64,000 nucleotides of DNA from Nocardia cyriacigeorgica (GCF_029868385.1 NZ_JARWNX010000038.1:62001-126000); one strand, 5' to 3'. Shown: positions 18,430-27,699, counted from the first letter of the stretch. Notes: generated by a model from the sequence alone, not told the origin. A program made the numbers and translations.

Positions 18430-19838
18430 ACGGGCGCCTGCGCGTCACGGCCGCCGCCCTGACGCTGGGTATGAGCGCGTCGTTCGGGTTGAGCCTGGGC
18501 CAAGGCGTCGCATACGCGGATCGGCCGCCGCCGATCGATATGGGGCGATTGCCTGCGGGTGATCCTGCGGCTCCGCCGGATCCGACGGAGCCCAAACCGA
18601 ACGTGGCCTGCGCCGACATCCAACGCGGTGGGGATGGTCCAACCATTCCGCAACCGCAGCGGGCGCTGGATCTGCCGCACGCGTGGCAGTTCTCCACCGG
18701 TGCCGGCCAGCTGGTCGCGGTCATCGATACCGGAGTCTCACCGCATTCCCGTCTGCCAGGGCTGATCCCCGGCGGGGACTACGTTCAGGCCGGCGGTGAC
18801 GGACTCCAGGACTGCGATGTGCACGGCACGATCGTCGCCGGATTGATCGCGGCCACAAGGACTCCCGATCAAGGGTTCTCCGGCGTCGCGCCGGACGCGC
18901 AGATCATGTCGATCCGGCAGACGAGCGACAAGTTCACGCTCAAAGGTCGCTCACGGGAAGAGCGACCGGAAGATCTGCCCGGCTACGGCAATATCGATGC
19001 GTTGGCGTCGGCGGTACGGCGAGCAGCCGATCGAGGCGCGTCGGTGATCAATATCTCGCTGGTCAGTTGCGTGCCCGGCTCGTACCAACTTCCCGACCAG
19101 GCACTCGGAGCGGCGCTACGCTACGCAACGGTGGAAAAGAACGTCGTGGTCGTCGCCGCCGCGGGCAATATGGATCAGACCTCGAAGTGCCAGGCGGGAA
19201 ATCCGGACGTCTCTCCGCTCGACCCGTCCGCCGACCTGTGGAACAGGCTGACCACGAACGTGACTCCCGCACGGTTCGACGATTACGTGTTGACCGTCGG
19301 TTCGATCGGACCGAATGGACATCCCTCGGACTTCACGGTCCCCGGCCCCTGGGTCGATATCGCCGCTCCCGGTGAAGGAATCGTCTCGCTGGACCCGACG
19401 AGCGGCGGCACCATCACCGGTAAGGGCGATCAGGGTAAGGTCAGCAGCCTTCAGGGCACCAGTTTCGCGGCGCCCTACGTCTCGGGCGTGGTTGCGCTGG
19501 TCCGCCAGCGTTTCCCCGAACTCAGTGCGCAAGATGTCATGAAACGGCTGAAGGCCACCGCCCACGCCCCCGCCGAGGGCTGGAATCCCTACATCGGCTA
19601 CGGCGCAGTGGATCCGGTCGCTGCACTCACCAACCAGGTCCCCGACACCCCGCTACAGGCCAAACAACCGAGCCCGGCCCAAAGCGTCCAACTCCCCGTC
19701 CCCGCTCCCCCACCACCCCCCGACAACCTGGCGCGCAATGTCGCACTGATCGGCACCGGAATCATCGGCACCGGACTGATTCTCGGCTATCTGGCGTCGT
19801 TCCCCATCCGCCGCCGGTTCGGGGTGCGCGAAGACTGA
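18426..19838 (+). CDS. mycP: Mycosin, membrane-anchored subtilisin-like protease of the ESX-4 locus
   Basis: 470 aa, S8 family. The GTG start overlaps the eccD stop. A signal peptide (about 1-31) leads to a protease domain with catalytic Asp in AVIDTG (about residue 99), His in DVHGTIVAG (about 133) and Ser in GTSFAAP (about 345). A proline-rich linker and a C-terminal helix (about 437-458, IGTGIIGTGLILGYLAS) anchor it outside the membrane. Mycosins are needed for stability of the ESX complex and cut some substrates. A strong hairpin follows the gene. Confidence 0.95.
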   Translation: MNGRLRVTAAALTLGMSASFGLSLGQGVAYADRPPPIDMGRLPAGDPAAPPDPTEPKPNVACADIQRGGDGPTIPQPQRALDLPHAWQFSTGAGQLVAVIDTGVSPHSRLPGLIPGGDYVQAGGDGLQDCDVHGTIVAGLIAATRTPDQGFSGVAPDAQIMSIRQTSDKFTLKGRSREERPEDLPGYGNIDALASAVRRAADRGASVINISLVSCVPGSYQLPDQALGAALRYATVEKNVVVVAAAGNMDQTSKCQAGNPDVSPLDPSADLWNRLTTNVTPARFDDYVLTVGSIGPNGHPSDFTVPGPWVDIAAPGEGIVSLDPTSGGTITGKGDQGKVSSLQGTSFAAPYVSGVVALVRQRFPELSAQDVMKRLKATAHAPAEGWNPYIGYGAVDPVAALTNQVPDTPLQAKQPSPAQSVQLPVPAPPPPPDNLARNVALIGTGIIGTGLILGYLASFPIRRRFGVRED

Positions 19839-19876
19839 CCGACGATCCGGCCACACCGGCCGGACGACGCTTCAAC

Positions 19877-19914
19877 CACGAATGCGGCCCGCCACATGGC
19901 GGGCCGCATTCGTG
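19877..19914. terminator. Strong bidirectional terminator hairpin after mycP
   Basis: Perfect 18-base arms CACGAATGCGGCCCGCCA (19877-19894) and TGGCGGGCCGCATTCGTG (19897-19914) around a two-base CA. It lies between the converging mycP and eccB genes. Confidence 0.85.
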
Positions 19915-20031
19915 TGTCAACGAGAACTCACCGGTCCCGCATTAGCAACACACCCTGTTTGCATGGCCCCACAAGGGATCACAGTGATGGACACCCGGTC
20001 AGCACCACGCCGATTGGGCAGACAGGCGTGT

Positions 20032-20058
20032 GTGAGCCGCTCGGTGAACGCGGCTCAC
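20032..20058 (-). terminator. Hairpin just after the eccB stop
   Basis: Perfect arms GTGAGCCGC (20032-20040) and GCGGCTCAC (20050-20058) with a nine-base loop, starting eight bases past the eccB stop on the minus strand. Confidence 0.55.
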
Positions 20059-20065
20059 CCGCCGC

Positions 20066-21538
20066 TCACTTCCCCGCTGCCACCGGCTGCTGGGCGGGGG
20101 ATGGGTCCGGTGCTACGCCGTCGTGGGCCACCATGGCCTCTTCGCGGCCGAGGCTCGGTCCGTTGGCGAGCAGGCCGACGATGGGCCATGGGGCCGGTTC
20201 CGGGTTTTCCGGCAGGCCGAGTGCTTTGACGGCTTCGGCGTTCTTGATGCCGTAGCGGACGCCGGTGTCGGCGACGTAGAAGAGGCTGTCTTTGCGGCGG
20301 CTGTCGGGTTCGATGCCGGTGGTCTGGACGTAGGCGCCCGAGGCCGGGGGGATGTAGGCGGAGTCGGCGTTGGGGCCGGAGCCGTCGGCCTGGGCCAGCG
20401 GGACCAGTTTGGCCTTGTCCGACATCGGGAGGTTGATACCGACGATCACCGACAGCTCGGCCTGGTTACCGGAATCCTCGGTGGCGGTGGGGATCGGCTT
20501 CCAGGACAGGCAGCTGACCGGCTGATCCTTGGCGTCGATGATGGCCGGTGCGGTGACGGGGTAGTTCTCGACGCGCAGGGCATTGGAGACATCGGCCCTG
20601 GTCCGCACGGTCTGGTTGATCGTGGTGTCGCCGGTGGGCTGCGGATTGGAATTGCGGATGATGTCGGCCGTCAACGGTGAGATCCGCTGCAACCCGTCGC
20701 GCAGGACCACGTAGTTCTCGGCCTCACCGGTGGTCGACACCTGAACGACGGTGCCGTTGCGGAAGTCTCCCACCGGCTTGTCCGGAGTACCGCCCGGATC
20801 GACGATCTGCGGCGGCTCGATCTCGAGTACTTCGGGAATCGCATTCAGCAAGCCCTGGCTGATCGGCCGCGGTGTGTAGCCGGTGATGTTCAGCGCGTCG
20901 GTGACGGCGCGGTCGGTCATATCGACGCGAGCGCGCTTGTTGTCGTAGACCAGGTAGGTGGCGTCGTCGCCCTGCACGAGCAGCGCCTTGTCCGCGCCCA
21001 TGATCGAGGCCTTCTCGCCCAGTTCCGGGTCGCCTGCCAGCACGGAGGTGGTGAGGTCGCGGCCGCCGTCCATCTTCATGGAGTCACAGACCGACCAGGC
21101 CCGGCCCGTACCGCCCTTGTCGAAGTTCAGCACGCCCGGCGCGCCGGGGATGCCGATCAGCGGACCGCGCGCCTTGCTGCCCAGCTCGGATTCCTTGACG
21201 ATGACGGCCTCGGGCGCGTCACCGGCGGCCAGGCGCGCCGAAGCGATATTGAGCGCGGGGTGGACGACATCGTTGAGCACGACATACACCGCACCCGATT
21301 CCTTACCGATCAGGATCTTGTTGTCACCGATCTTGTCCTGCGGTCGCAGCAGGGCCAGCACACCACATCCGGCCAGTACGACGATGCCGAGGACCAACCC
21401 GGCGGCGTAGGCGCGCGACTGTGAGCGCATGGGGTCGTGCAGCATTCGCACGTCCCGGCGCACCAGGGCGTGCTCCATCCGGCGTACCAGGAAGCGGTAA
21501 CCGCTCACCTGCCAGCGCGTGGTGGGTTTTGAAGGCAT
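20066..21538 (-). CDS. eccB: EccB, core component of the ESX-4 locus
   Basis: 490 aa. ATG 21538 is preceded by GGGGGAGG at good spacing, and the protein begins with the family hallmark TTRWQVSGYRFLVRRMEHAL, shared with EccB of the second locus. One membrane helix lies at about 47-66 (GLVLGIVVLAGCGVLALL), followed by a large periplasmic-side domain. That domain has two cysteines, in SVCDSMK and SCLSWKP, that probably form the disulfide seen in EccB structures. EccB hexamers sit at the outer face of the ESX channel with the mycosin. It is divergent from eccE across 112 bases and convergent with mycP. Confidence 0.94.
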   Translation of the reverse strand: MPSKPTTRWQVSGYRFLVRRMEHALVRRDVRMLHDPMRSQSRAYAAGLVLGIVVLAGCGVLALLRPQDKIGDNKILIGKESGAVYVVLNDVVHPALNIASARLAAGDAPEAVIVKESELGSKARGPLIGIPGAPGVLNFDKGGTGRAWSVCDSMKMDGGRDLTTSVLAGDPELGEKASIMGADKALLVQGDDATYLVYDNKRARVDMTDRAVTDALNITGYTPRPISQGLLNAIPEVLEIEPPQIVDPGGTPDKPVGDFRNGTVVQVSTTGEAENYVVLRDGLQRISPLTADIIRNSNPQPTGDTTINQTVRTRADVSNALRVENYPVTAPAIIDAKDQPVSCLSWKPIPTATEDSGNQAELSVIVGINLPMSDKAKLVPLAQADGSGPNADSAYIPPASGAYVQTTGIEPDSRRKDSLFYVADTGVRYGIKNAEAVKALGLPENPEPAPWPIVGLLANGPSLGREEAMVAHDGVAPDPSPAQQPVAAGK

Positions 21539-21650
21539 GTTTCCTCCCCCGAACAGTGCTCGCGTCCGCGGAACACAGTACAGTTCCCGAGGACTCTTGT
21601 TCAGCTCGGCCACACAGAAGTCGGCCGATACGGGTACTTGGGGGATGATC

Positions 21651-23294
21651 ATGGCCGAACCTGTCGGCGCGGGACCGCGCCCGCTTCTGGGCCGCATCTC
21701 GCTGCGCAACCTGATGATCGCGCAATTCGTGGGGCTCATCGCGGGTGCGATCGCGCTGCTGGCCGGGCTCGGCGTCTGGCCAGCGGTCGGCATCGGTGTC
21801 GCGGTCGGTTCGATCCCACTGATCCCGGTGGGTCGGCGCGTGCTGCTGGATTGGATCGGTACCGGAGCCGGTTATCTGGCCCAGCGTGAATACGAGATCG
21901 GTGACACCGTCGACTTCCGCGGTCCCGACGGACGTTCACTCGGCCTGTACTGGGACGGCAGCCGCGTGGTGACCGTTGTCGAGGTCCTCGCCCCCAAGGG
22001 TGGACTCACCCGCATCGCCCGCACCACCGTGCACGCCTCGCATCTGCTGCCGCTGCCCGAGCTGGCGCAATGCCTGACCCAGCACGACATCCTGCTCAGC
22101 GGCATCGATGTCATCAGCCACGGGCACCGCAGCCGGGCGGGCACCCCGGCGGGCAAGATCTACGAATCGCTACTCGGTCCGCTGCCCGCCACCGCGCACC
22201 GCACGGTGTGGTTGGCCATCAGCTTCGACGCGGTGGCCTGTCCCGGTGCGGCCGAACGCCGCGGCGGCGGTAACGACGGCGCTTCCCGTGCGGTGACGGT
22301 CGCGACGCAGCGGATCATGCGTGCGCTCGAGGACGCCGACTGCAACGCCCGCATCCTCACCGCGCCGGAGATCCGGAAGGCGGTTCTCCAGATCACCGCC
22401 GGCTACGACCCGCGCACGCTGACCCAACGCTGGCGTTATGCCGAGCTGGGCAACAGCGTCAATATCGGCGGTGCGGTCGACCCGAAGCGGCTCGGCTCGG
22501 ATCTGCTGGCGCAGCTGTGGGTGGCGCCCTCACGCGGTACGACGGTCGCGGTGCGGTTGCGGCCCGGCAGCAGCCGCGATTCGGTGAATATCGGTGCGGC
22601 GTGGCGACTCACGGCACGTGAGCTGCCCGAACGCACCAAGCGCGAGGGCATGGTTTCGATGAACGGCAGACACCGCGACAGCCTGCTCGCGCATCTGCCG
22701 ATCGGTATCCCGGATGTCGATGACACGGTGCCGATGTCGGAGTATCCGATCGATGTGATCGGCGCGTTGCATCTGCCGTCGTCGGGTTGCGGGCAGTTGA
22801 TCGGCTCCGATGACGAGGGCAACGGTGTCGCGGTCCGCATCATCGGTGCCGGTATCTCGACGGTGTATCTGGCCGGTGAGCTGTATCTGGCCCAGCAGCT
22901 GGTGTTCCGTGCCCTCGCGGTCGGCGAGCGCATCCTGATCCGCACCGACCGCGCGCATGCCTGGGAGAACCTGGTCACCACGATCGGCAATCCGGAGCGG
23001 TTGACCATCGCGGTGGAAACCCATCAGTCCGATGCCGGATTCACCGCGACCGTGGTCGACGGTGTGCTCGCGCCCGCCCCGCACGCCGGTGTCACCACAA
23101 TCTATGTGACCGGTGACCCGATGGGCTGGCCCGCCACCAAACCGGATCTGTCGATCCAGCAGCCGGGCGCGATCGGCAACCGGGTGGTGTTGCGGACCGG
23201 TACCGCGCAGGTCGACCTGACCCTGGTGTCTATTCCGCGGGAGGCCACCTACATCGGTCAACCGCGTGGGCGCCGCGCCATGGCGCATCAGTAA
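21651..23294 (+). CDS. eccE: EccE, peripheral core component of the ESX-4 locus
   Basis: 547 aa from ATG 21651, with GGGGG six bases upstream; ATG 21645 would touch that site. Two N-terminal membrane helices (LMIAQFVGLIAGAIALLAGL and VGIGVAVGSIPLIPV) are followed by a cytosolic domain containing HRTVWLAISFD and the SSGCGQLIGSDDEG segment, both present in EccE of the second locus. EccE surrounds the EccB-EccC-EccD core. M. tuberculosis ESX-4 has no eccE, so this locus is the more complete, probably ancestral, ESX-4 layout known from other actinomycetes. Confidence 0.9.
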   Translation: MAEPVGAGPRPLLGRISLRNLMIAQFVGLIAGAIALLAGLGVWPAVGIGVAVGSIPLIPVGRRVLLDWIGTGAGYLAQREYEIGDTVDFRGPDGRSLGLYWDGSRVVTVVEVLAPKGGLTRIARTTVHASHLLPLPELAQCLTQHDILLSGIDVISHGHRSRAGTPAGKIYESLLGPLPATAHRTVWLAISFDAVACPGAAERRGGGNDGASRAVTVATQRIMRALEDADCNARILTAPEIRKAVLQITAGYDPRTLTQRWRYAELGNSVNIGGAVDPKRLGSDLLAQLWVAPSRGTTVAVRLRPGSSRDSVNIGAAWRLTARELPERTKREGMVSMNGRHRDSLLAHLPIGIPDVDDTVPMSEYPIDVIGALHLPSSGCGQLIGSDDEGNGVAVRIIGAGISTVYLAGELYLAQQLVFRALAVGERILIRTDRAHAWENLVTTIGNPERLTIAVETHQSDAGFTATVVDGVLAPAPHAGVTTIYVTGDPMGWPATKPDLSIQQPGAIGNRVVLRTGTAQVDLTLVSIPREATYIGQPRGRRAMAHQ

Positions 23295-23339
23295 CCTCGC
23301 GCGGCGTTCGACGTCCGCCCTCATCGTCGGCGGGCGGCG

Positions 23340-23900
23340 TTATCCCGGATAGGGGTCCGAGGTCCGCGCGGACCGCAGAGTCCGCCCCCACCAAGCCAAT
23401 TGGCGCAACATCCGTTCGGCCGCGTCGATGGCCGCACCATCCTGGGTTTCCCCTGCGGCGTCGAACCGTCTCTTGGCCTGGTGGAAGCTGACGGTCTCGC
23501 GGATCGACACCATATGGATTTCGGCGACGACCTGACGCAGCTGCTCGACCGCACGCAATCCCCCCGACAGCCCGCCGTAGGAGACGAACCCGATCGGTTT
23601 GGCCCGCCACTGCTGTTTGGCGCTGTCGAAGGCCGTCTTCAACGACGCCGGATAGCCGTGGTTGTATTCGGAGGTGACGGCCACGAAGGCGTCGGCGGCG
23701 TCGAGCCGGGCCCGGAACCGCTGTACCTCTGGTGTTTCGGTGAGGTCGGCGGGGAGCGGGGTGTCGATGAGATCGATGACGCCGGTATCGAATTCCGGCC
23801 GTTCGCGCACGGTGCGCAGGAACCAGTCGGCGACCACCGGCGCGAACCGTTCCGGTCGTACGCTGGCGACGATGACCTCGAGCCGCAACGGGGTGTCCAC
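23340..23900 (-). CDS. NADPH-dependent FMN reductase family protein
   Basis: 186 aa flavodoxin-like protein. The N-terminal strand LRLEVIVASVRPERF fits the FMN phosphate loop and VAVTSEYNHGYPASLKTAFD is the second flavin-contact segment characteristic of the family. GFVSYGGLSGGLRAVEQL follows as in other NAD(P)H-dependent FMN or quinone reductases. The true substrate cannot be told from sequence. It converges on eccE and lies 30 bases downstream of the MTA phosphorylase gene, so it may be co-transcribed with it. Confidence 0.85.
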   Translation of the reverse strand: MDTPLRLEVIVASVRPERFAPVVADWFLRTVRERPEFDTGVIDLIDTPLPADLTETPEVQRFRARLDAADAFVAVTSEYNHGYPASLKTAFDSAKQQWRAKPIGFVSYGGLSGGLRAVEQLRQVVAEIHMVSIRETVSFHQAKRRFDAAGETQDGAAIDAAERMLRQLAWWGRTLRSARTSDPYPG

Positions 23901-23930
23901 GGCGCGAGCCTATACCTGCGCGCCGGGCGG

Positions 23931-24740
23931 TCAGGGCAGTTCGAACGGCAACGAGACGCCGGCGTGCACCTGGCAGCGGGTACAGGTGCCGGTACCGTCG
24001 ACGGCAGCGATCGCGCGCCGGATCAGCGCTTTGAACGGGGTGATGTTCTTCTCGAACTCGGCGAAGACATCGGTGGCGTGCACACCGTCGCCCGCTTCCA
24101 GTCCGGCGTCCAGATCGGTCACCAGAGCGACTGCGGCGTAACACATTTCCAGTTCGCGAGCCAGGACTGCTTCGGGGTGGCCGGTCATGTTCACCAGTTC
24201 CCAGCCCTGCGCGGCGAACCAGCGGCTCTCGGCGCGAGTGGAGAAACGCGGGCCCTGCACCACGACCATGGTTCCCGCATCCCGCATCGGTAGAGTGCCG
24301 TCGGCGGCGCCGATGGCGGCGGTGCGGAGTTCGTCGCAGTACGGATCAGCGAAGGATACGTGCACTCCGCCGCCGTCGAAGAAGGTCTGTGGACGACCCG
24401 AGGTGCGGTCGACGATCTGGTCCGGGACGGCGATCGTGCCCGGCCCCCACTCGGGGCGCAAGCTGCCCACCGCGCAGGGCGCGAAGATCCGGCGCACCCC
24501 CAATGACCGCAAGGCCCACATATTCGCCTGATAGGGCAGCGTGTGCGGGGAGTATTCGTGCCGTTTGCCGTGGCGCGGCAGGAACGCGACGGGCCGTCCC
24601 TCGACCTCGCCGACCGCGATCGGCGCGCTCGGCACACCGTAGGGTGTGTCCACCTCGACGGCGGTGGCCTCGTTGTCGAAGAAATCGTAGAAGCCGCTGC
24701 CGCCGATGACGGCGATCGCGGGCCGGTCCTTCGGGCTCAT
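23931..24740 (-). CDS. S-methyl-5'-thioadenosine phosphorylase family
   Basis: 269 aa from ATG 24740 (MSPKDRPAIAVIGGSGFYDF); the open frame extends further but with no family similarity. The phosphate site GGSGFYDF, the LPRHGKRHEYSPHTLPYQAN segment, VDRTSGRPQTFFDG and NMTGHPEAVLARELEMCYA are typical of MTAP. The enzyme cleaves methylthioadenosine to adenine and methylthioribose 1-phosphate in methionine salvage and polyamine by-product clearance. A related purine nucleoside phosphorylase is the alternative. It is divergent from the CsoR-type regulator. Confidence 0.9.
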   Translation of the reverse strand: MSPKDRPAIAVIGGSGFYDFFDNEATAVEVDTPYGVPSAPIAVGEVEGRPVAFLPRHGKRHEYSPHTLPYQANMWALRSLGVRRIFAPCAVGSLRPEWGPGTIAVPDQIVDRTSGRPQTFFDGGGVHVSFADPYCDELRTAAIGAADGTLPMRDAGTMVVVQGPRFSTRAESRWFAAQGWELVNMTGHPEAVLARELEMCYAAVALVTDLDAGLEAGDGVHATDVFAEFEKNITPFKALIRRAIAAVDGTGTCTRCQVHAGVSLPFELP

Positions 24741-24911
24741 GACGACAATTGTCCCCGCTTCGACCGCACCCGGTGCCGAGGGGTGCGGGGATCGGCGGCC
24801 ATGATGCGTCAGGCTGCACGGCGGCGGGCCGGTGTGGTGTCGACTATGTGCGGTATGGCGCCAGCGCAGCCGAGCAGCGGGACTGCCCCGAACGGCCGGT
24901 AACGCGCTCAC

Positions 24912-24949
24912 CTGACAATACCTGCACAGCAGTGTACCCTAGGGGGGTA
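24912..24949 (+). promoter_or_regulatory. Copper-type operator overlapping the promoter of the CsoR-family gene
   Basis: A palindrome TACCC-TAGGG-GGGTA (24935-24949) matches the TACCC-N5-GGGTA box described for mycobacterial RicR and related CsoR sites. The same bases form the -10 box TACCCT (24935-24940), 17 bases after a good -35 CTGACA (24912-24917). A repressor bound here would block the polymerase, so the gene probably controls itself. Confidence 0.75.
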
Positions 24950-24993
24950 TTGATATCGGGCCGCCGACCAGGCGGGCAACGAGGAGGCAGTCG

Positions 24994-25329
24994 GTGACAC
25001 CCAGCCCGTCGAACAACGACCACGACCACGCCACGCACGACCATTCGTCGCACGGTTACATCACCGCGAAGGACGACTATCTCAAGCGGTTGCGCCGTAT
25101 CGAAGGCCAGGCCCGCGGTTTGCAACGCATGGTCGAAGAGGAGAAGTACTGCATCGACATCCTGACGCAGGTCTCCGCGATGACCAAGGCGCTACAAGCG
25201 GTGGCGATGGGCCTGCTCGAGGACCACATCAGCCATTGCGTCGTCGACGCGGCGGTGGCGGGCGGCCCCGAAGCCGACGCCAAGATCAAGGAAGCCACCG
25301 ACGCCATCGCCCGGATGGTGCGTTCCTGA
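24994..25329 (+). CDS. CsoR/RicR-family copper-sensing repressor
   Basis: 111 aa from GTG 24994 with GAGGAGG seven bases upstream. After a His/Asp-rich start (NNDHDHATHDHSSHGY) comes the all-helical family fold: DDYLKRLRRIEGQARGLQRM, then Cys in KYCIDILTQ, then His and Cys in DHISHC. These give the Cys-His-Cys set that binds Cu(I) in CsoR. Copper binding releases the repressor from DNA. The histidines at the start might also bind metal. No copper exporter or chaperone gene lies beside it, so its targets must be elsewhere, as with RicR. It converges on the TAXI gene with four bases between stops. Confidence 0.88.
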   Translation: MTPSPSNNDHDHATHDHSSHGYITAKDDYLKRLRRIEGQARGLQRMVEEEKYCIDILTQVSAMTKALQAVAMGLLEDHISHCVVDAAVAGGPEADAKIKEATDAIARMVRS

Positions 25330-25333
25330 CGGC

Positions 25334-26257
25334 TCAGCCGTGCCAGCGCCGATAGACCTCGGCGGCACCGGGATGTAGCGGCACGGTTCCGGTGCCGATC
25401 AGGAATCGCCCGTCCAGGAACTGGGTGCCCGCGGCCTCGGCGGGCACCAGGGCATCGGCATGCCAGACCAGCAGTTCGACAATCGCCGCCGCCGCCTCGT
25501 CGGGCAGGGTCGCGGCGGCGAGCAGCAGGTTGGCCACGCCGATCGTCTGCACCGCCGGACTGCCCGGATAGGCATCGGCGGGAATCGCGACCAGGTCGTA
25601 GACGGGGCCGTATCGTTGCCGCATCGGCCCGGCCAGTGCGCCCAGATCGACCAGACGCATGGTGTCCGGCACGGTCAGCGCCGACGTCGGCACACCACCG
25701 GCCCACAGCAGCGCGTCGATCGAGCCGTCGGTCAGCGCCTGCGCCGCCTCCCGCAGCGGGCGATGTTCCACGATCACATCGACCGCGGGATCGAGACCGG
25801 CGGTCGCCAGCAGCCGCCGACCCGTCACCGCGGCGCCCGACCCCTCGGCTCCGAGATTGACCCGCCGCCCGCGCAGATCGGCGACCTCCTCGATCGTTCC
25901 GTCCGTGCGCACGGCCAGTTGGAGATAGTTCTCGTACACCCGCCCCAGCGCCAGCACTCGCCCACCGTCATCGCCCGCCGAATCCGCCAAGGCCAGCGCG
26001 GTATCGACGGTGCCTTCGGCGAGCATTGCCAGATTCTGTTGTGAGCCGGCGGTTTCCACGGGTTCGATGCGGACCACATCGGATTCGGTCGCGGCCGTCG
26101 CTGCCAGCAGTCGCGCGAACGCGAAGTAGAAGCCGCCGTCCTCGCCCGACGCCAGCCGCACCGTCGTCCGGTCGTTCGTGGCACAGCCGAAAACACTCGC
26201 CGACGCGAGCGCGGCCAAGGCCAGAACGCGGCGTCGTGATATCGACGGGCCGTTCAT
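25334..26257 (-). CDS. TAXI-family TRAP solute-binding lipoprotein
   Basis: 307 aa. A signal sequence with twin arginine (SRRRVLALAALASASVFGC) ends in a lipobox cysteine at about residue 25. The body follows the TAXI pattern: LASGEDGGFYFAFARLL, VETAGSQQNLAMLAEG, and DLRGRRVNLGAEGSG. Such proteins bind small ligands, often carboxylates or glutamate, outside the membrane. No TRAP permease gene is present. Its start overlaps the stop of the histidine kinase gene (ATGA), so it probably acts as an accessory sensor for that kinase; this is inference. Confidence 0.85.
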   Translation of the reverse strand: MNGPSISRRRVLALAALASASVFGCATNDRTTVRLASGEDGGFYFAFARLLAATAATESDVVRIEPVETAGSQQNLAMLAEGTVDTALALADSAGDDGGRVLALGRVYENYLQLAVRTDGTIEEVADLRGRRVNLGAEGSGAAVTGRRLLATAGLDPAVDVIVEHRPLREAAQALTDGSIDALLWAGGVPTSALTVPDTMRLVDLGALAGPMRQRYGPVYDLVAIPADAYPGSPAVQTIGVANLLLAAATLPDEAAAAIVELLVWHADALVPAEAAGTQFLDGRFLIGTGTVPLHPGAAEVYRRWHG

Positions 26258-27699
26258 CGGCTTACCTCCGGCAGGCGGATCACGACGGCGAGACCGTGTG
26301 GCCGGACGGGCTCCACCGTCAACGTGCCGCCCCTGGTCTTGGTCAACGCGTGTGCGATCGACAGTCCGAGACCGGTACCACCGGCCACCGCCCCTGAGCC
26401 GCGGAAGAACCGCGAGGTGAGCTTATCGATCTCGTCCGGTTCGACGCCGGGCCCGTCATCGGCGACCCGGACGATCACCCAGCCGGGCTCGGCCAGCACG
26501 TCGACGACGGTATGCGCGCCGGAGCCCGCGTATCGGCACGAATTGCTCAGCGCCACATCGAGAATCTGCGCCAGCGCCGCCGAACCGATCGCCGCTTCGG
26601 TGAGTGCTGAAGCATCGTCGGTGGCCTCCCCGGCGGACAACCGCATATCCGCCGCGTCGAACGCGGATATCCACGAGTCGATCCGGTCCGCCACCACCTG
26701 ATTGGCATCGCAGCGATCGTCGGCGGGTGCGGCGGCGCCGAAGGCCACCGGAGCCTGCGCGACCGCCAATTCGAGCAGCGCGTCCAGCAGTGCGGTCAGC
26801 CGGTCGACCTCGGCGCTCGCGCCACGGAAAGTCGCCGCCGCGCGTTCGGGGACGGCCGCACCGAGCGAGTCCAGGCGGATCGTCAATGCCGCCAACGGGT
26901 TACGCATGGCGTGCGCGGTATCGGCGACGAGTTGACGTTGCGCGTCGGCGGAATCGGCGACGGCGGCGGCCATCGCATCGACCGATTCGGCCAGGGCGCG
27001 TACCTCGGGTGGTCCGCCGTACCTCCGGGTGATCGGCGCGGCCGACGGCTCGCCGGTGGCGACCGGTGGCGCGTCCGGCCGGGGTTTGGGCAGTGTCGCG
27101 GTGAGATCGGCGACCGCCTCCGACATCGCGGCGAGCGGACGCAGCACCCAACGGCTGAGCACGAGGGCCAACAGGATGAACACCGCCATCGCACCGACCG
27201 CACCGAGCGCGATCACGGCCCACACCCGCGCGATCGCCGCCCGCGCCGCCGAGGTGGACGCCTCGATCACCACGGCGCCGTTCACCTGCACACCGGTACC
27301 GACCGGACGCGCGATGAGCATCACCGGATCGCTCCACGGCGTCAACCGATCCACCTGCTGTGGACGCTGATTGCGCCGCGCCGCCGCCACCGCGCCCATG
27401 ATCCGCGGATCGCTCACATCGACCCCGGCATTGACGATCGGCGCCCCGCGCGCGTCCACCACCAGCACGTTCTCCCCGTACAACTGGTGATAGCGCCCGA
27501 CCTCGTCGGCGAGGGCCTGCACGCCGCCGGTCGACCCGACGCCATCGGCCAGGGTGGCGAAGCGTTCCGCATCGCCGGAGCGGCCGAGCACCAGGTGCTG
27601 CGTGCGACTGGTCGCCGCCGTCAGCGACAGCGGGATGGCGAAGGCGAGCACGGCGATGGCCGCGAAGACGGTGAGAACTACCAGCAGGCGGCGGCGCAT
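26254..27699 (-). CDS. Sensor histidine kinase
   Basis: 481 aa from ATG 27699, chosen because GGGAGG lies five bases upstream; an upstream GTG at 27732 has a poorer site. An N-terminal helix (LLVVLTVFAAIAVLAFAIPL), an extracytoplasmic loop of about 130 residues, a second helix (VIALGAVGAMAVFILLAL) and a HAMP-like segment lead to the catalytic core. The phospho-acceptor His lies in DTAHAMRNPLAAL (about residue 260), the N box in SNSCRYAG, and the ATP lid in DDGPGVEPDE and GTGLGLSIAHAL. Response regulator, kinase and TAXI lipoprotein form one operon. Confidence 0.93.
   Translation of the reverse strand: MRRRLLVVLTVFAAIAVLAFAIPLSLTAATSRTQHLVLGRSGDAERFATLADGVGSTGGVQALADEVGRYHQLYGENVLVVDARGAPIVNAGVDVSDPRIMGAVAAARRNQRPQQVDRLTPWSDPVMLIARPVGTGVQVNGAVVIEASTSAARAAIARVWAVIALGAVGAMAVFILLALVLSRWVLRPLAAMSEAVADLTATLPKPRPDAPPVATGEPSAAPITRRYGGPPEVRALAESVDAMAAAVADSADAQRQLVADTAHAMRNPLAALTIRLDSLGAAVPERAAATFRGASAEVDRLTALLDALLELAVAQAPVAFGAAAPADDRCDANQVVADRIDSWISAFDAADMRLSAGEATDDASALTEAAIGSAALAQILDVALSNSCRYAGSGAHTVVDVLAEPGWVIVRVADDGPGVEPDEIDKLTSRFFRGSGAVAGGTGLGLSIAHALTKTRGGTLTVEPVRPHGLAVVIRLPEVSR

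Noticed and set aside
23310..23340. Hairpin between eccE and the FMN reductase gene
   Set aside because: Only a six-base stem (CCGCCC / GGGCGG) is found, too weak in DNA this GC-rich to call a terminator.
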